From the NCBI RefSeq assembly GCF_000711295.1, contig NZ_JOMJ01000004.1, forward strand, positions 1-64,000: a DNA stretch of 64,000 bases, read 5' to 3'. The notes beneath the pieces were generated by a model. That model was not told the DNA's origin, made no database searches, and saw only the letters and a program-made list of their open reading frames with translations. The stretch is from Desulfohalovibrio reitneri (GTDB lineage Bacteria; Desulfobacterota; Desulfovibrionia; Desulfovibrionales; Desulfovibrionaceae). Both the position numbers and the translations under genes were made by a program. Positions 8,385 through 17,030 of the stretch are shown piece after piece (position 1 is the stretch's first letter; each line of letters begins with the position of its first letter).

Positions 8385-9509
8385 TTACGGCAGCGGCGGC
8401 ATCCCGCCACAGGCCGCCTCCACTCTCCCGGCGATGCGCCGGGCCTGGTCCCATCGCCTGTCCACGGCCCGCACGGCCCGTCTGTCGCCCGCCCAGGCCG
8501 AGCGCTTGGCCTGGAAGCGCTCGTCCAGGGGCGCCACCCGCGTCCCGCGCACCAGCTTGTCCGCCAGATAGACCACCTCGGTCTCGTCCACCCCGGCGTC
8601 CTTGTGCGGTTCATGGTCGGCATGGCCGGCAACCACGGCGCACAGTCGGGGGGAGAAGCCCAGCTCGGCAAGCCGGGACGCCCCGGCGGCGCAATGGCCG
8701 GGCTGGCCCTTGGCGATGTCGTGCAGCAGGGCCCCGGACACGGCCAGGTCCTCGTCGATGCGGCCGGGCGAGCGGGAGTTGACGGCCTGGGCCAGGGCGG
8801 AGGCCACGCGGGCCACGGCCCGGCAGTGGGCGGCCACCTCGCTGTCCGCCCCGCGCTCCATGTCCAGCAGCCGTTCGGCCTCGCCCGGGGTTGGAATGCC
8901 CCGCCTGGCCCACAGTTCCTTGGCGCGTTCGTATTGCTCCGGCGTGTCCAGGTCCTCCAGCATGAGCCGGTCCGGAACCTCCGCCACGGCCGTCTCCACC
9001 CCCTCCAGCACGCCCCGCAGGCCGTCCCGGCCGTCGTGGGCGGCGATGGCCGCGCGCAATTCCGCACGCAGCAGGGGCGGGTGGCCGGTACGGCCCGCAA
9101 AGGCGGGTAGCCAGGCGCGGGCCTCCGGCCTCTCCCGCATGGCCCACAGCAGGCGTGTAAGGGTCAGGGGGCGGACCATGGGCACGTCCACCGGCAGGAC
9201 GAAAAAGGCCTCAGCCTCCGGGTCCAGGGCGGCCGCCCCGGCTTGGACCGAGGTGAACATGCCCTCCTTGTAGTCCGGATTATGCACCGGCCTGGCCCTG
9301 GCCTCGCGGACCAGGGGGGCCAGCTCGTCCGCCCGGTGCCCCAGCACCGCCACCGTGTCGCATGGCCACCCGGGCAATCCCTGGAACAGGCGCAGGCAGT
9401 GCTCCAGCACGGTGGCGTCGCCGAGCGGCAGCAGGGGCTTGAAGCCGCGCTGCCGGGTGGACAGCCCGGCGGAGAGGATGATCGCGCCGAGCCGGGGTGG
9501 TTCAGGCAT
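8385..9509 (-). CDS. MobA/MocA-like NTP transferase fused to HD domain
   Basis: A 374-residue protein in two halves. The N-terminal half (about 1-195) is a nucleotidyltransferase of the MobA/MocA kind: AIILSAGLSTRQRGFKPLLP is the nucleotide-binding loop, followed by VLPVDVPMV. Members of this group attach GMP or CMP to molybdopterin. The C-terminal half (about 205-374) is an HD domain with LLHDIAKG, a likely metal phosphohydrolase. It is the last gene of the operon and overlaps xdhC by eight bases. It may finish or edit the cofactor for the aldehyde oxidoreductase. NCBI has, as I recall, a family for this protein named after D. vulgaris DVU_1551. Confidence 0.85.
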   Translation of the reverse strand: MPEPPRLGAIILSAGLSTRQRGFKPLLPLGDATVLEHCLRLFQGLPGWPCDTVAVLGHRADELAPLVREARARPVHNPDYKEGMFTSVQAGAAALDPEAEAFFVLPVDVPMVRPLTLTRLLWAMRERPEARAWLPAFAGRTGHPPLLRAELRAAIAAHDGRDGLRGVLEGVETAVAEVPDRLMLEDLDTPEQYERAKELWARRGIPTPGEAERLLDMERGADSEVAAHCRAVARVASALAQAVNSRSPGRIDEDLAVSGALLHDIAKGQPGHCAAGASRLAELGFSPRLCAVVAGHADHEPHKDAGVDETEVVYLADKLVRGTRVAPLDERFQAKRSAWAGDRRAVRAVDRRWDQARRIAGRVEAACGGMPPLP

Positions 9510-10530
9510 GGGCGCGGTGGTTGATGAGTTCGGCCACGATGCTCACGGCGATTTCCTCCGGCGTGTCCGCGCCGATGGACAGGCCGATTGGGCAATGGAC
9601 CCGGCCCAGATCGGCCTGGGTGAAACCCTCCTGAAGCAGCGATTCGTAGGTGGCGTCGCGCTTGCGGGTGCTGCCTATCATGCCAATGTACCCGGCCGGG
9701 GTGCGCAGGGCCTGGGCCAGGACGGTTTTGTCGTGGACGTGGCCGCGGGTGAGGATGACGATGCGGCTGTCCGGCGTGATCTCCAGGCCGTGGAAGCAGT
9801 TCTCGAAGCTGTCCACCTTGTGCAGACGGTCCGCTTGGGGCAGGCGCTCGCGGGTGAGGAAGTCCCCGCGGTCGTCCAGCACCACCGCGGGCATGCCGGT
9901 GAAGGCGCACAGATGGGCCGTGGCCTGTCCCACGTGCCCGGCCCCGGCGATGACCACCGTCCCGGGCGGGCGAACCGGCTCCACCAGCATGGTGGCCCCG
10001 CCGGCGGTGCGGGTGAAGGGGAAGTGCGCGGCGTCGGACAGCTCCCGCGCCTCGCGGCGCAAAGGCTCGGGCAGCTCACTGGGCAGGTTTCCGGGGTCCG
10101 TTGTCCTGGTGAGGACGCGGACGTCCCCGCCGTCATGGAGGAAGGCGGTGCACAGCACCCCCCGGCCCGCCTCCCAGGCGCGGAGAAGGTTCTCCACCAG
10201 TTCCAGCGATTCGGCCGAGGGCTCCAGGTATTCGATGAGGATCTCCTGCTCGCCGCCGCAGATCATTCCCGCCTCGGCGGCCTGTTTTCCGGTGAGGTCG
10301 AGTCGCAGCAGGCTGGAGCGCCGGGTCTCGTGCGCCCTGGCCGCCTCCCGTTGGGCCATGGCCTCGGCCGGTCCGCCGCCCACGGTGCCCCGGGTCGCGT
10401 CGTTGCTGGCCACGGCCATGCGCGATCCGGTGGAGCGGGGGGTGGAGCCGCTGCTGGAGATGATGACCGCGCCCGCAACGGGGCGTCCGCCTCGCAGTTC
10501 GTCGCGGATGAATTCAAGAAGCTGGCGCAT
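9502..10530 (-). CDS. xdhC: XdhC-family molybdenum cofactor insertion protein
   Basis: A 342-residue protein. The N-terminal XdhC/CoxI domain has SSGSTPRSTGSRM and later CGGEQEILIEYLEP. The C-terminal Rossmann domain has VVIAGAGHVGQATAHLC near residue 190 and ILTRGHVHDKTVL. XdhC proteins bind Moco, promote its sulfuration and insert it into xanthine-oxidase-family enzymes. The aldehyde oxidoreductase at 17031-19745 is such an enzyme, so it is the obvious client. AGGGGG lies about ten bases before the ATG, 18 bases after the CoA ligase-like gene. Confidence 0.9.
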   Translation of the reverse strand: MRQLLEFIRDELRGGRPVAGAVIISSSGSTPRSTGSRMAVASNDATRGTVGGGPAEAMAQREAARAHETRRSSLLRLDLTGKQAAEAGMICGGEQEILIEYLEPSAESLELVENLLRAWEAGRGVLCTAFLHDGGDVRVLTRTTDPGNLPSELPEPLRREARELSDAAHFPFTRTAGGATMLVEPVRPPGTVVIAGAGHVGQATAHLCAFTGMPAVVLDDRGDFLTRERLPQADRLHKVDSFENCFHGLEITPDSRIVILTRGHVHDKTVLAQALRTPAGYIGMIGSTRKRDATYESLLQEGFTQADLGRVHCPIGLSIGADTPEEIAVSIVAELINHRAHA

Positions 10531-10548
10531 GCGCGTGGTCCCCCTGGT

Positions 10549-11892
10549 TCAGCGTTGGTCGCGCAGGTGTCGTTTTACGGTATGGGATTGGCCTGGGTCC
10601 AGGCCGGTGAGGGCCGTCTCCACGGTCAGCCGCCCGGCGGCGGTTGCCCGTTCGATGGCGGGAAGGGCTGGAAGGGCGCGTCCGGCGGCTTCCTCCAGAC
10701 TGGAGGCGTCGGGTGTGGCTGGCAGCAGGGCGACATGAAGGATTTCCGTTGTCTGGCCGCCGGGTTCCGTCTCCGCTAGCCGAAGCCCGGCCTCGTATGC
10801 CCGCAAGCCCGGCAGGGCCAACAGGGCGCTGTCCAGGTCGGCCAGGGAAAGGCTCTCCCCGCCCGCCAGGCGGAGGGTGTCGCGCAGGCGGCCGCGCAAA
10901 TCGCGCAGCCTCGCCAGCACGCTGCCGCAGGCGCAGCGGGTCGCCTCCAAAGCCCCCAGGTCGCCGGTGCGGTAGCGCAGAAGGGGCATGCCCCGGCGGG
11001 TGAGGGTGGTCAGGACCAGTTCGCCAGTCTCGCCCTCCGGAAGGGGGCGGCCCGTGTCCGGGTCCACCACTTCGAACAGCAGGTCGTTCTCGCGAATGTG
11101 GCAGCCCGCTCCCTCGGCGCACTCCACCGCCCCGCCCAGGCCGGACTCGGTGGAGCCGTAATGGGCGTGGACCCGGCAGCCCAGCCCGTGGGCGATGGCC
11201 CGCCGCGCCTCGGGCACGGCCACGTCCGAGCAGAGCAGAATGCTTTCCAGGCCCGGCGCGGCCAGGCGGGCGGCTTCGGGGGCGCGGGCCAGGGCCAGCA
11301 GATGCTGGGGCATGCCCACCAGGCAGTTCGCGCCCAGGGACGCCGCCGCCCGGGCCACCCCGGCCGGGTCGGAGGCGGGCCAGTGGGCCCCGGCCGCGAA
11401 CCCGACTTCCCGCAGCCCCTCCACCAGCAGGCTGCCCACGTCGCCGGGCCGCTGGCTGGGCAGCAGGGCCAGGACGGCAGACCCCGCCCGCGTCACCAAC
11501 CGCATGCCGTACTGGAAAAACTCTCTGGTCCGTTGCAGGTCCTCGGCGGTGAAGAAGATTCGCTTGGGGCTGGCGCTGGTGCCGGAGGTGTGCAGGGTGA
11601 CGACCCTCTGGATGTCCGCCTGGGAGACGCAGAGCATTTCCCGCCCGTGCCGGCGGATGTCCTCGGCCGTGGTGAAGGGCAGGGCGCGGAGGATGCCGCC
11701 GGGATCACTCTGCTCGTCCAGCTCGACGCCACGCAGCCGTTCACGGTGCCAGGAACTGTTTTCCCGGGCCAGACGCACGGTTTCCAGCAGGCGTCGCCGC
11801 TGCCACTCCCGCAGCGGGGGCCGGGAAAGCACGGTCTTGCGCGGCAGGCCGATGCGCAGGGAGATCCACGACTCCAGCGGGGTTACGGGCAT
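10549..11892 (-). CDS. AMP-dependent CoA ligase-like protein (phenylacetate-CoA ligase group)
   Basis: A 447-residue adenylate-forming enzyme of the PaaK type. Visible motifs are the phosphate loop TLHTSGTSASPKRIF near residue 110, HAHYGSTESGLGG, the hinge region LRYRTGDLG, and a cysteine pair CACGS after it. PaaK-type enzymes make an acyl-AMP and then an acyl-CoA. Here the acid is unknown, but the aldehyde oxidoreductase produces acids. ATG at 11892 overlaps the radical SAM gene by ten bases; the frame stays open much further upstream but that stretch is antisense-like noise. NCBI names, as I recall, a DVU_1553 family for it. Confidence 0.85.
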   Translation of the reverse strand: MPVTPLESWISLRIGLPRKTVLSRPPLREWQRRRLLETVRLARENSSWHRERLRGVELDEQSDPGGILRALPFTTAEDIRRHGREMLCVSQADIQRVVTLHTSGTSASPKRIFFTAEDLQRTREFFQYGMRLVTRAGSAVLALLPSQRPGDVGSLLVEGLREVGFAAGAHWPASDPAGVARAAASLGANCLVGMPQHLLALARAPEAARLAAPGLESILLCSDVAVPEARRAIAHGLGCRVHAHYGSTESGLGGAVECAEGAGCHIRENDLLFEVVDPDTGRPLPEGETGELVLTTLTRRGMPLLRYRTGDLGALEATRCACGSVLARLRDLRGRLRDTLRLAGGESLSLADLDSALLALPGLRAYEAGLRLAETEPGGQTTEILHVALLPATPDASSLEEAAGRALPALPAIERATAAGRLTVETALTGLDPGQSHTVKRHLRDQR

Positions 11893-13238
11893 GGCGCCCC
11901 GGCGGTGGCGTCTTCGGCGAGGCCCCTGTACAGGGGGCTGCCGTCGGCGGCCGTGAGGTTGTAGGCGCAGAAGGGGATGAGGCGGCCGTCCGGGGCCTGG
12001 ACGTGGATGCAGCAGCCCCGCAGCCGCTCCAGGTCCAGGGTCCAGGCATCCTGAAAGGCCATTCCCGAGACGGTGAAGGTCTGTTGCCTGGCCCTGGACA
12101 GAAAGCGGTCCAGGTCGTCGATGGGCTCCAAGGGCTCCGGCCCGGGGGCCGGACGCCACCGCTGGGAGGTGGTTCGCACCGCCTTGCGCGCCCCGTCCGA
12201 CGCCTTGGCCGGGCCCGGGGAGCAGCCGCACTGGCCGAGCCGCTGCAACGCCCCGGATTCGCTGACCAGGTAGGTGGCGTGAAAGGAGCACAGGGCGTGC
12301 TCGCAGCCCGGGGGCAGGAAGTCCGAGGCGGGGATGGCCCCATCCGTTTGTTTCTCCACGGCGGTCATGACCTCCGGCAGGGTCAGCCGGTCGGCGTCGG
12401 ACGGAGCCATCGGGTAGCGGCCGAAGTAGCTCACGGGCTGGAAGTGCACCCCCCGGACGCCGGGATGGCGCTTTAGCCCGTAGCGGATGAGCGCGCCGAT
12501 GTCCCGAGTGTTGACCCCGGGGACCAGGGTGGACACCAGCACTACGCCCAGCCCCGCTTCCAGAAGGGCGTCCAGGGCTTGTTGCTTGCGTTCCCACAGG
12601 GAGTTGCCGCGCAGGCGCAGGTAGGCCTCGTCCCGCACCGAGTCGAATTGCAGAAAGACGGATTGCAGGCCCGCATCGAGCAGGATGCGGGCGAAGTCCG
12701 GCTCGGCGGCGAAGCGCAGGCCGTTGGTGTTGAGCTGCACGAGGCTGAAATCCAGCCCAGCGGCCGCCTCCACGAGCAGCGGCAGGTCGTCTCGCATGGT
12801 GGGCTCCCCGCCGGAAAGCTGGAGGGTGCAGGCTCCGGCTGTCTCGCGGATGCGGACCAGCCGCTCCCGCAGGACAGGCAGTCCCGGGTCGTCGCCGTGC
12901 GCTCCGCTGCGCGCGAAGCAGACGGGGCAGCCGAGGTCGCAGCGGTCTGTGACCTCCAGCAGGGTGGTGCAGGTGTGCTGGGCGTGCTCCGGGCACAGCC
13001 CGCAGTCGAAGGGGCAGCCCGCGGACTCCGTGGTTGCGCGGACCGGGGGGCGGGACGGCGTCTTGGGCCGCTTCCATCCGCTGAAGGACGGTTCCCCGCG
13101 CCAGATGACGGTGGAGAAGTCTCCGTGCTTGGGACAGGTCTTTTCCAGCCGGGCCTCCCCATTGCGCAGGATCCGGCGCGCGGGGACGCGGGCCAGGCAG
13201 ACCGGGCAGAGGCTCCGGGTGGGCTCCGCGTCAGTCAT
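11883..13238 (-). CDS. radical SAM protein with N- and C-terminal cysteine motifs
   Basis: A 451-residue protein with the radical SAM cluster motif CDLGCPVC near residue 107 and the SAM-binding LQLSGGEPTMRDDL. The N-terminus has two zinc-ribbon-like pairs (CPVC, CPKH) and GCPFDCGLCPEH. The C-terminal part adds CEHALCSFHA and CGCS, which could hold an auxiliary cluster. Layout resembles proteins like the MoaA/tetraether-synthase group, but the substrate is unknown. ATG at 13238 overlaps the preceding gene by eight bases. Its fixed place between a methyltransferase/redox set and a CoA ligase suggests it modifies a cofactor or a small molecule used by the aldehyde oxidoreductase. I recall NCBI calling a related family TrsS. 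Confidence 0.85.
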   Translation of the reverse strand: MTDAEPTRSLCPVCLARVPARRILRNGEARLEKTCPKHGDFSTVIWRGEPSFSGWKRPKTPSRPPVRATTESAGCPFDCGLCPEHAQHTCTTLLEVTDRCDLGCPVCFARSGAHGDDPGLPVLRERLVRIRETAGACTLQLSGGEPTMRDDLPLLVEAAAGLDFSLVQLNTNGLRFAAEPDFARILLDAGLQSVFLQFDSVRDEAYLRLRGNSLWERKQQALDALLEAGLGVVLVSTLVPGVNTRDIGALIRYGLKRHPGVRGVHFQPVSYFGRYPMAPSDADRLTLPEVMTAVEKQTDGAIPASDFLPPGCEHALCSFHATYLVSESGALQRLGQCGCSPGPAKASDGARKAVRTTSQRWRPAPGPEPLEPIDDLDRFLSRARQQTFTVSGMAFQDAWTLDLERLRGCCIHVQAPDGRLIPFCAYNLTAADGSPLYRGLAEDATAGAPCP

Positions 13239-13686
13239 GGTTCGCCTCGGAGGGGTCGAAGCCGTTGTCCAGGAGGATGTCCAGGCACTGGTCCAGGGTG
13301 TCGGCCACCAGGCGGCCACAGATGTCCGGGTTGGGCCGGGTGGTCTCCTCGCCCAGGATGTCCGCGCAGCTCACCCCGGTGAAGCGTTCTGCGGCGTAGT
13401 CGTTGAACCACTGGCCCAGGGTTTCCAGCATCAGGGGCAGCCGCTCGTCCGCTTCCTCGTGGTCGCGCCCCTTTCCCGCGTGCATACCCAGCAGGCAGGC
13501 CCCGCCGGTCAGCGCGCCGCAGGTGTGGCCGGTGCCGCCCACGCCGTGGCACAGGCCGGCGGCGGCCCGGATGAGGGGCGGGTTCTCCGCGCCCTGGCTT
13601 TGCAGGCCCAGCAGCAGGATGATCTGGCTGCAGCAGTAGCCTTGCTGGGCCAGGGGCAGGATGCTGAGCAGGGTGTCGTCAGACAT
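13231..13686 (-). CDS. C-GCAxxG-C-C family redox protein
   Basis: A 151-residue cysteine-rich protein. It begins with a CCSQ pair (residues about 17-20), then GLCHGVGGTGHTCGALTGG, a variant of the C-GCAxxG-C-C signature, with further single cysteines (SCADI, ICGRL, QCLD). The family is thought to bind metal or carry redox-active thiols and often sits next to reductases. ATG at 13686 overlaps the methyltransferase stop by eight bases. I recall a DVU_1555 family at NCBI for this member of the cluster. The role in the operon is unknown. Confidence 0.82.
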   Translation of the reverse strand: MSDDTLLSILPLAQQGYCCSQIILLLGLQSQGAENPPLIRAAAGLCHGVGGTGHTCGALTGGACLLGMHAGKGRDHEEADERLPLMLETLGQWFNDYAAERFTGVSCADILGEETTRPNPDICGRLVADTLDQCLDILLDNGFDPSEANHD

Positions 13687-14437
13687 GGGCGGTCTCCTTG
13701 ATGGCCACAAAGGAAACGTAGCCGGGTCGCAGGTCCTTTATGCGGGCGGCGCAGTCCCCCCCGGCCGAGGGGCCGAGGATGGCCTGCCAGAACAGGTCCA
13801 GTGAGCCGTGCTCGAAGATCAGGCGGCCCGCGGTCTGGCGCATGTGCCAGGTCTGGTCCTCTTCCGAGACGATGGCGAAGCCGGCGTGGCGCAGCCGCTC
13901 GCGCCAGTCCGCCAGCCCGGCCGGAGCGGCCAGGCAGGTGGCTCGCGGGGCGCTGGCTGGCCCGGCCGCCGGGGCGCGGGCGAAGACGTCACCGAGGTAC
14001 AGCCGCCCACCCGGCTTGAGGACCCGGTGAAACTCGGCCAGCCCGAGCTCCGGGCTGGCCAGCAGGGAGAGGACGCACTCGCAGAATACCGCGTCCAGGC
14101 TGCGCGCGGCCAGGGGCAGGCTGGAGGCGTCGCCGCGCACAAGCGGCGGGCACGCGTCGCTGTCCGGGCCGGTGAAGTCCGGTTCGCGGTCCAGCCCGAT
14201 GACCCGGCAGCCCGCCTCGTCGCGCAGCAGGGCGGCGGTCTGGCCCGGCCCGCACCCGGCGTCCAGCACCAGGGAGCCGGGGAGCAGGGGGGCCCGCCGC
14301 AAAGCGCTGCGCGTGGAGTCCAGCCCGCCGGGCCGCAGGGCGTCGCCCAGCGCGCGGCGCATGATCGGGGAGGCGTAGGCCGCGCCCCCCGCGAAAGGCG
14401 TCGAGGCGGACGCGTCATGGGCGGGGCGGGTGCTCAT
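13679..14437 (-). CDS. class I SAM-dependent methyltransferase
   Basis: A 252-residue protein with SAM-binding motif I, VLDAGCGPGQTAALL (about residue 58-72), motif II VIGLDRE, the acidic-loop GDASSLPLA and post-motif VLKPGGRLYLGD. The fold is the UbiE/Methyltransf_11 type, which methylates small molecules. ATG at 14437 overlaps the stop of the 71-residue gene as ATGA; an upstream open stretch in frame is not coding-like. The target is unknown; the radical SAM, CoA ligase and Fe-S neighbours point to a shared pathway. I recall a DVU_1556 family. Confidence 0.87.
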   Translation of the reverse strand: MSTRPAHDASASTPFAGGAAYASPIMRRALGDALRPGGLDSTRSALRRAPLLPGSLVLDAGCGPGQTAALLRDEAGCRVIGLDREPDFTGPDSDACPPLVRGDASSLPLAARSLDAVFCECVLSLLASPELGLAEFHRVLKPGGRLYLGDVFARAPAAGPASAPRATCLAAPAGLADWRERLRHAGFAIVSEEDQTWHMRQTAGRLIFEHGSLDLFWQAILGPSAGGDCAARIKDLRPGYVSFVAIKETAHV

Positions 14438-14649
14438 TTGTCTTCCAGAAGCTGCTCCACCTCGAGCATCTTGCCGCAGGCCATGTCCTCGGTGATGAGG
14501 GCGTGGCCGCAGCGGCCGCAGACCAGCACCCCCACGGTGAAGCTGTTGCCCAGGTAGCGCAGCTCCACCTGTCCCGGCTCGAGCGGGGTGCCGCAGGTGG
14601 CGCACCGCCATTCGCCGGATTCGGGCCGGAAATCCTGGTTGACCTTCAT
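14434..14649 (-). CDS. small four-cysteine redox or zinc-ribbon protein (71 aa)
   Basis: A 71-residue protein with two CxxC pairs, C16-A-T-C19 and C44-G-R-C47, plus C58. The spacing fits a zinc ribbon or a rubredoxin-like iron site. ATG at 14649 overlaps the end of the oxidoreductase gene (ATGA), and its own stop overlaps the methyltransferase start (ATGA). It is therefore coupled on both sides, which supports it being a real gene. It may shuttle electrons or bind to the large oxidoreductase. I recall a DVU_1557 redox-protein family at NCBI. Confidence 0.85.
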   Translation of the reverse strand: MKVNQDFRPESGEWRCATCGTPLEPGQVELRYLGNSFTVGVLVCGRCGHALITEDMACGKMLEVEQLLEDK

Positions 14650-16949
14650 GACGCGCTCCCGGTGCTGATCTGGCCGATGCGCATGCGGTGGCTGTAGGCC
14701 GTGTGGATGGTGTGGTCGCCGTTTTCCGCGCGGGAGAACCCGACCCAGAAGGTCACTTCCCCCACCCGCAGGCTGGCCAGGGTGTGGCCAGACCGCGCCT
14801 CGGCGAAGACCTGGCCGTGTGAGGCGGCCTCGGCGATGACCCGCTGGATGTCGCTGTCCAGAATGCGCCGCCGCTCCATCGTTTCCCTGACCGCGTCCGG
14901 AATGTCCAGGCTGATGGAGGAGGCGGCCCGGGCCTTGGGCGGGGGCTCGCTCCATACCGAAGCCAGCAGGTCGGCCTTCAGTCGGCGGCGGTTGGCCTGG
15001 CTGGCGGAGATGCCCGCGGCCGGCCTGGCGAAGGGGTCGCCCCCGCCTGGGAAGAATACGTCCAGCAGGTGCGCGGCCCGCTTGCCGCTTTTGGCCAACT
15101 GCTCCCGGCACATGGCGCAGTAGGTCACGGCGTCGCCGGGGCAACCCTCGGCCCGCTCGCGGGCGGCCCGTTCCCCAAGCCCGGGGTTGGCCTCGCGCAG
15201 CAGTCCGCCGTAGCCGCAGCAGGCGGCGAGGGCGTCGTTCAGCCTGGGCTCGCTCCACTCCGGCAGCACGCCGGACACCAGCGCCCGCACCGTTTCCCGC
15301 AGAGCGGGCATGTGCCCGGCCGTACAGGGGTCCACCAGGGTGGCGGCCACGGAAGGCGGGGCCGGGGCGAGGGCGGCCTTGCGCTCGGCCAGGACGTCCC
15401 ACAGGGAGACCTGGGAGGGCTCCGGGTCGAAATGCCCCAGCATCTCCTGGCAGGAGGGGCAGGCCATGATCCAGGTGGGCCCGCCCAGTTCGCGCGCGGC
15501 CTGGTGCAGCTGTTCCGCGGCCTCGCGAAAGACCTCGCGCCTGCCGGACCAGCGGGCCGGTGCGCCGCAGCAGGCCAGGGCCAGACCCACGCCGCCCTCC
15601 AGGTGCTCCCGCAGCCAGGCGTATGCGGCCTCCACCCGCCCGGGGCTGGCGCCGCACAGCTGGCAGCCGGGGAAGAAGAGCCAGGCGCATTCCGCCTTGC
15701 CGGGGTCGCCGCGGACGGTGAAGAACTCCTCGCTCCGGCTGAAGTCGAGGTCGCGCAGGGCGAAGTCGTGGGCCGAGGGGGGCATGGCGCCCTTGGCCGT
15801 CATCCGCTCCCTGGAGCCCAGGCAGAGGTCGGCCATGGGAAAGTCGTTGGGGCAGAGGGTGGTGCACAGCCCGCAGAGCATGCAGGAGTTGACCAGCTTG
15901 TTGGCCTGGTGGACGCCCTGGACGATGGACTCGTTGTTGTAGATCTGGCGGGCGTAGCTTTTGGGGTAGGCCCCGAAGGCGTCCAGGTAGGGGCAGTCGC
16001 GCACGCAGATCATGCACTCGCAGGCCAGGCAGCGCCCGGCTTCCCGCCGGACGGCCTCCGGGTCGCCTACCTCCTCGCCAGTGAGGACCGGGGGAGCGGA
16101 CTCCACGCCCTCCAGGCTGGTCACCAGCCGGGTATCCACTGGCCCCTCCCGCTCGCGGTCGGCCCGCAGGGAGACCTTCTGGGTGAGGCGGTCGATGGAG
16201 GCGGCCGCCTTTCTGCCCTGGGCGGCGGCCTGGATGGCCGTGGGCGGCGTCCCATCCGGGGTGAAGCCGCCCAGCAGCAGGTTGTCGCGCGGGCAGGTCA
16301 GGGTGGCCGGGTCCACCTCGCCGGTGGCGCAGGGAGGGACGTCCCCGCCGACCGCGTCCAGCCCCACGTAGACCGGGATGTCCCGGCCCAGCAGGTCCTC
16401 CACCAGCGGGGCGGTGATTTCCGACCGGGTGAAGCCGACGCCGATGTTGCCCAGGTGCTGGAGTTCCCCGGCCACGACCTCTTGGGGCACGGGCGTGGGC
16501 AGGGTCCGCAGCAGATCCTCGCCCGGGTCGTCGCCCTGGTGATGGACCTCCACCCGGTAGCCCTTGCGTGCCAAGTCGTGGGCTACGGTCAGCCCGCTGA
16601 GGGAGCAGCCCACCACGATGGCTCGGCGTCCCCGGTCCGGCACCTTGAGGGCCTTGCCCCGGCGATCCGCGTTCTCCACGCAGTGCCGCTCCAGGTTGCC
16701 GATGCGGATGGCCCCGCCCGCCTCGGCGCGCTTGCACCGCCGCTCGCAGGGGGCCTCGCAGATGCGGCCCAGGATGCCCGCCACGGGCATGGTCTTGTCC
16801 AGAATGGAACGGGCGCGGGCCAAGTCGCCCTCGGCCATGGCCCCGCAGAGGCCGCGCGCGTCCACGTGCAGGGGGCAGGCGGCCCGGCAGTAGGGCCATT
16901 CCTCCTGAATGCAGAGGTATTCCAGTTCCCGCAGTGCTTGTTGATCCAT
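14646..16949 (-). CDS. multi-cluster Fe-S/FAD oxidoreductase with HdrB-like CCG domain
   Basis: A 767-residue soluble protein. Its N-terminus resembles the dicluster domain of GltD (CRAACP near 21 and CEAPCERRC near 64). A Rossmann FAD/NAD motif GCSLSGLTVAHDLA is near 114. Two ferredoxin motifs follow (CLACECMICVRDCP and CMLCGLCTTLCP, about 305-360). A CCG region like HdrB/GlpC comes next (FFPGCQLCG, ACCGAPARW, ACPSCQEM, ACCGYGG, YCAMCREQ). The last 130 residues are of unknown type. It probably links NAD(P)H or ferredoxin to a thiol or disulfide partner. It is the first gene after the mop hairpin and is tightly coupled to the 71-residue gene. Confidence 0.88.
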   Translation of the reverse strand: MDQQALRELEYLCIQEEWPYCRAACPLHVDARGLCGAMAEGDLARARSILDKTMPVAGILGRICEAPCERRCKRAEAGGAIRIGNLERHCVENADRRGKALKVPDRGRRAIVVGCSLSGLTVAHDLARKGYRVEVHHQGDDPGEDLLRTLPTPVPQEVVAGELQHLGNIGVGFTRSEITAPLVEDLLGRDIPVYVGLDAVGGDVPPCATGEVDPATLTCPRDNLLLGGFTPDGTPPTAIQAAAQGRKAAASIDRLTQKVSLRADREREGPVDTRLVTSLEGVESAPPVLTGEEVGDPEAVRREAGRCLACECMICVRDCPYLDAFGAYPKSYARQIYNNESIVQGVHQANKLVNSCMLCGLCTTLCPNDFPMADLCLGSRERMTAKGAMPPSAHDFALRDLDFSRSEEFFTVRGDPGKAECAWLFFPGCQLCGASPGRVEAAYAWLREHLEGGVGLALACCGAPARWSGRREVFREAAEQLHQAARELGGPTWIMACPSCQEMLGHFDPEPSQVSLWDVLAERKAALAPAPPSVAATLVDPCTAGHMPALRETVRALVSGVLPEWSEPRLNDALAACCGYGGLLREANPGLGERAARERAEGCPGDAVTYCAMCREQLAKSGKRAAHLLDVFFPGGGDPFARPAAGISASQANRRRLKADLLASVWSEPPPKARAASSISLDIPDAVRETMERRRILDSDIQRVIAEAASHGQVFAEARSGHTLASLRVGEVTFWVGFSRAENGDHTIHTAYSHRMRIGQISTGSAS

Positions 16950-16982
16950 GTCCTTCCAAATGCGCGGGTTGGGGTGTCGGGG

Positions 16983-17015
16983 AAAAGGCCGGGGCGGGCG
17001 TCGGGCCCGCCCCGG
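16983..17015 (-). terminator. hairpin with short T-tract between mop and accessory operon
   Basis: A perfect 11-base-pair stem (CCGGGGCGGGC with its complement, 16989-17015), with a five-base loop, is followed on the minus strand by CC and TTTT. With only four T residues it is probably a partial terminator, lowering but not stopping transcription from mop into the accessory genes. Confidence 0.6.
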
Positions 17016-17030
17016 TGGGGTCTCGCCGTT

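Noticed and set aside
10549-13077. 842-codon minus frame containing the CoA ligase-like protein
   Set aside because: Only the last 447 codons look like protein; the first part runs through the radical SAM gene in another frame. ATG at 11892 was chosen instead. The same reasoning shortened hdrB, mop, the 71-residue gene and the methyltransferase.
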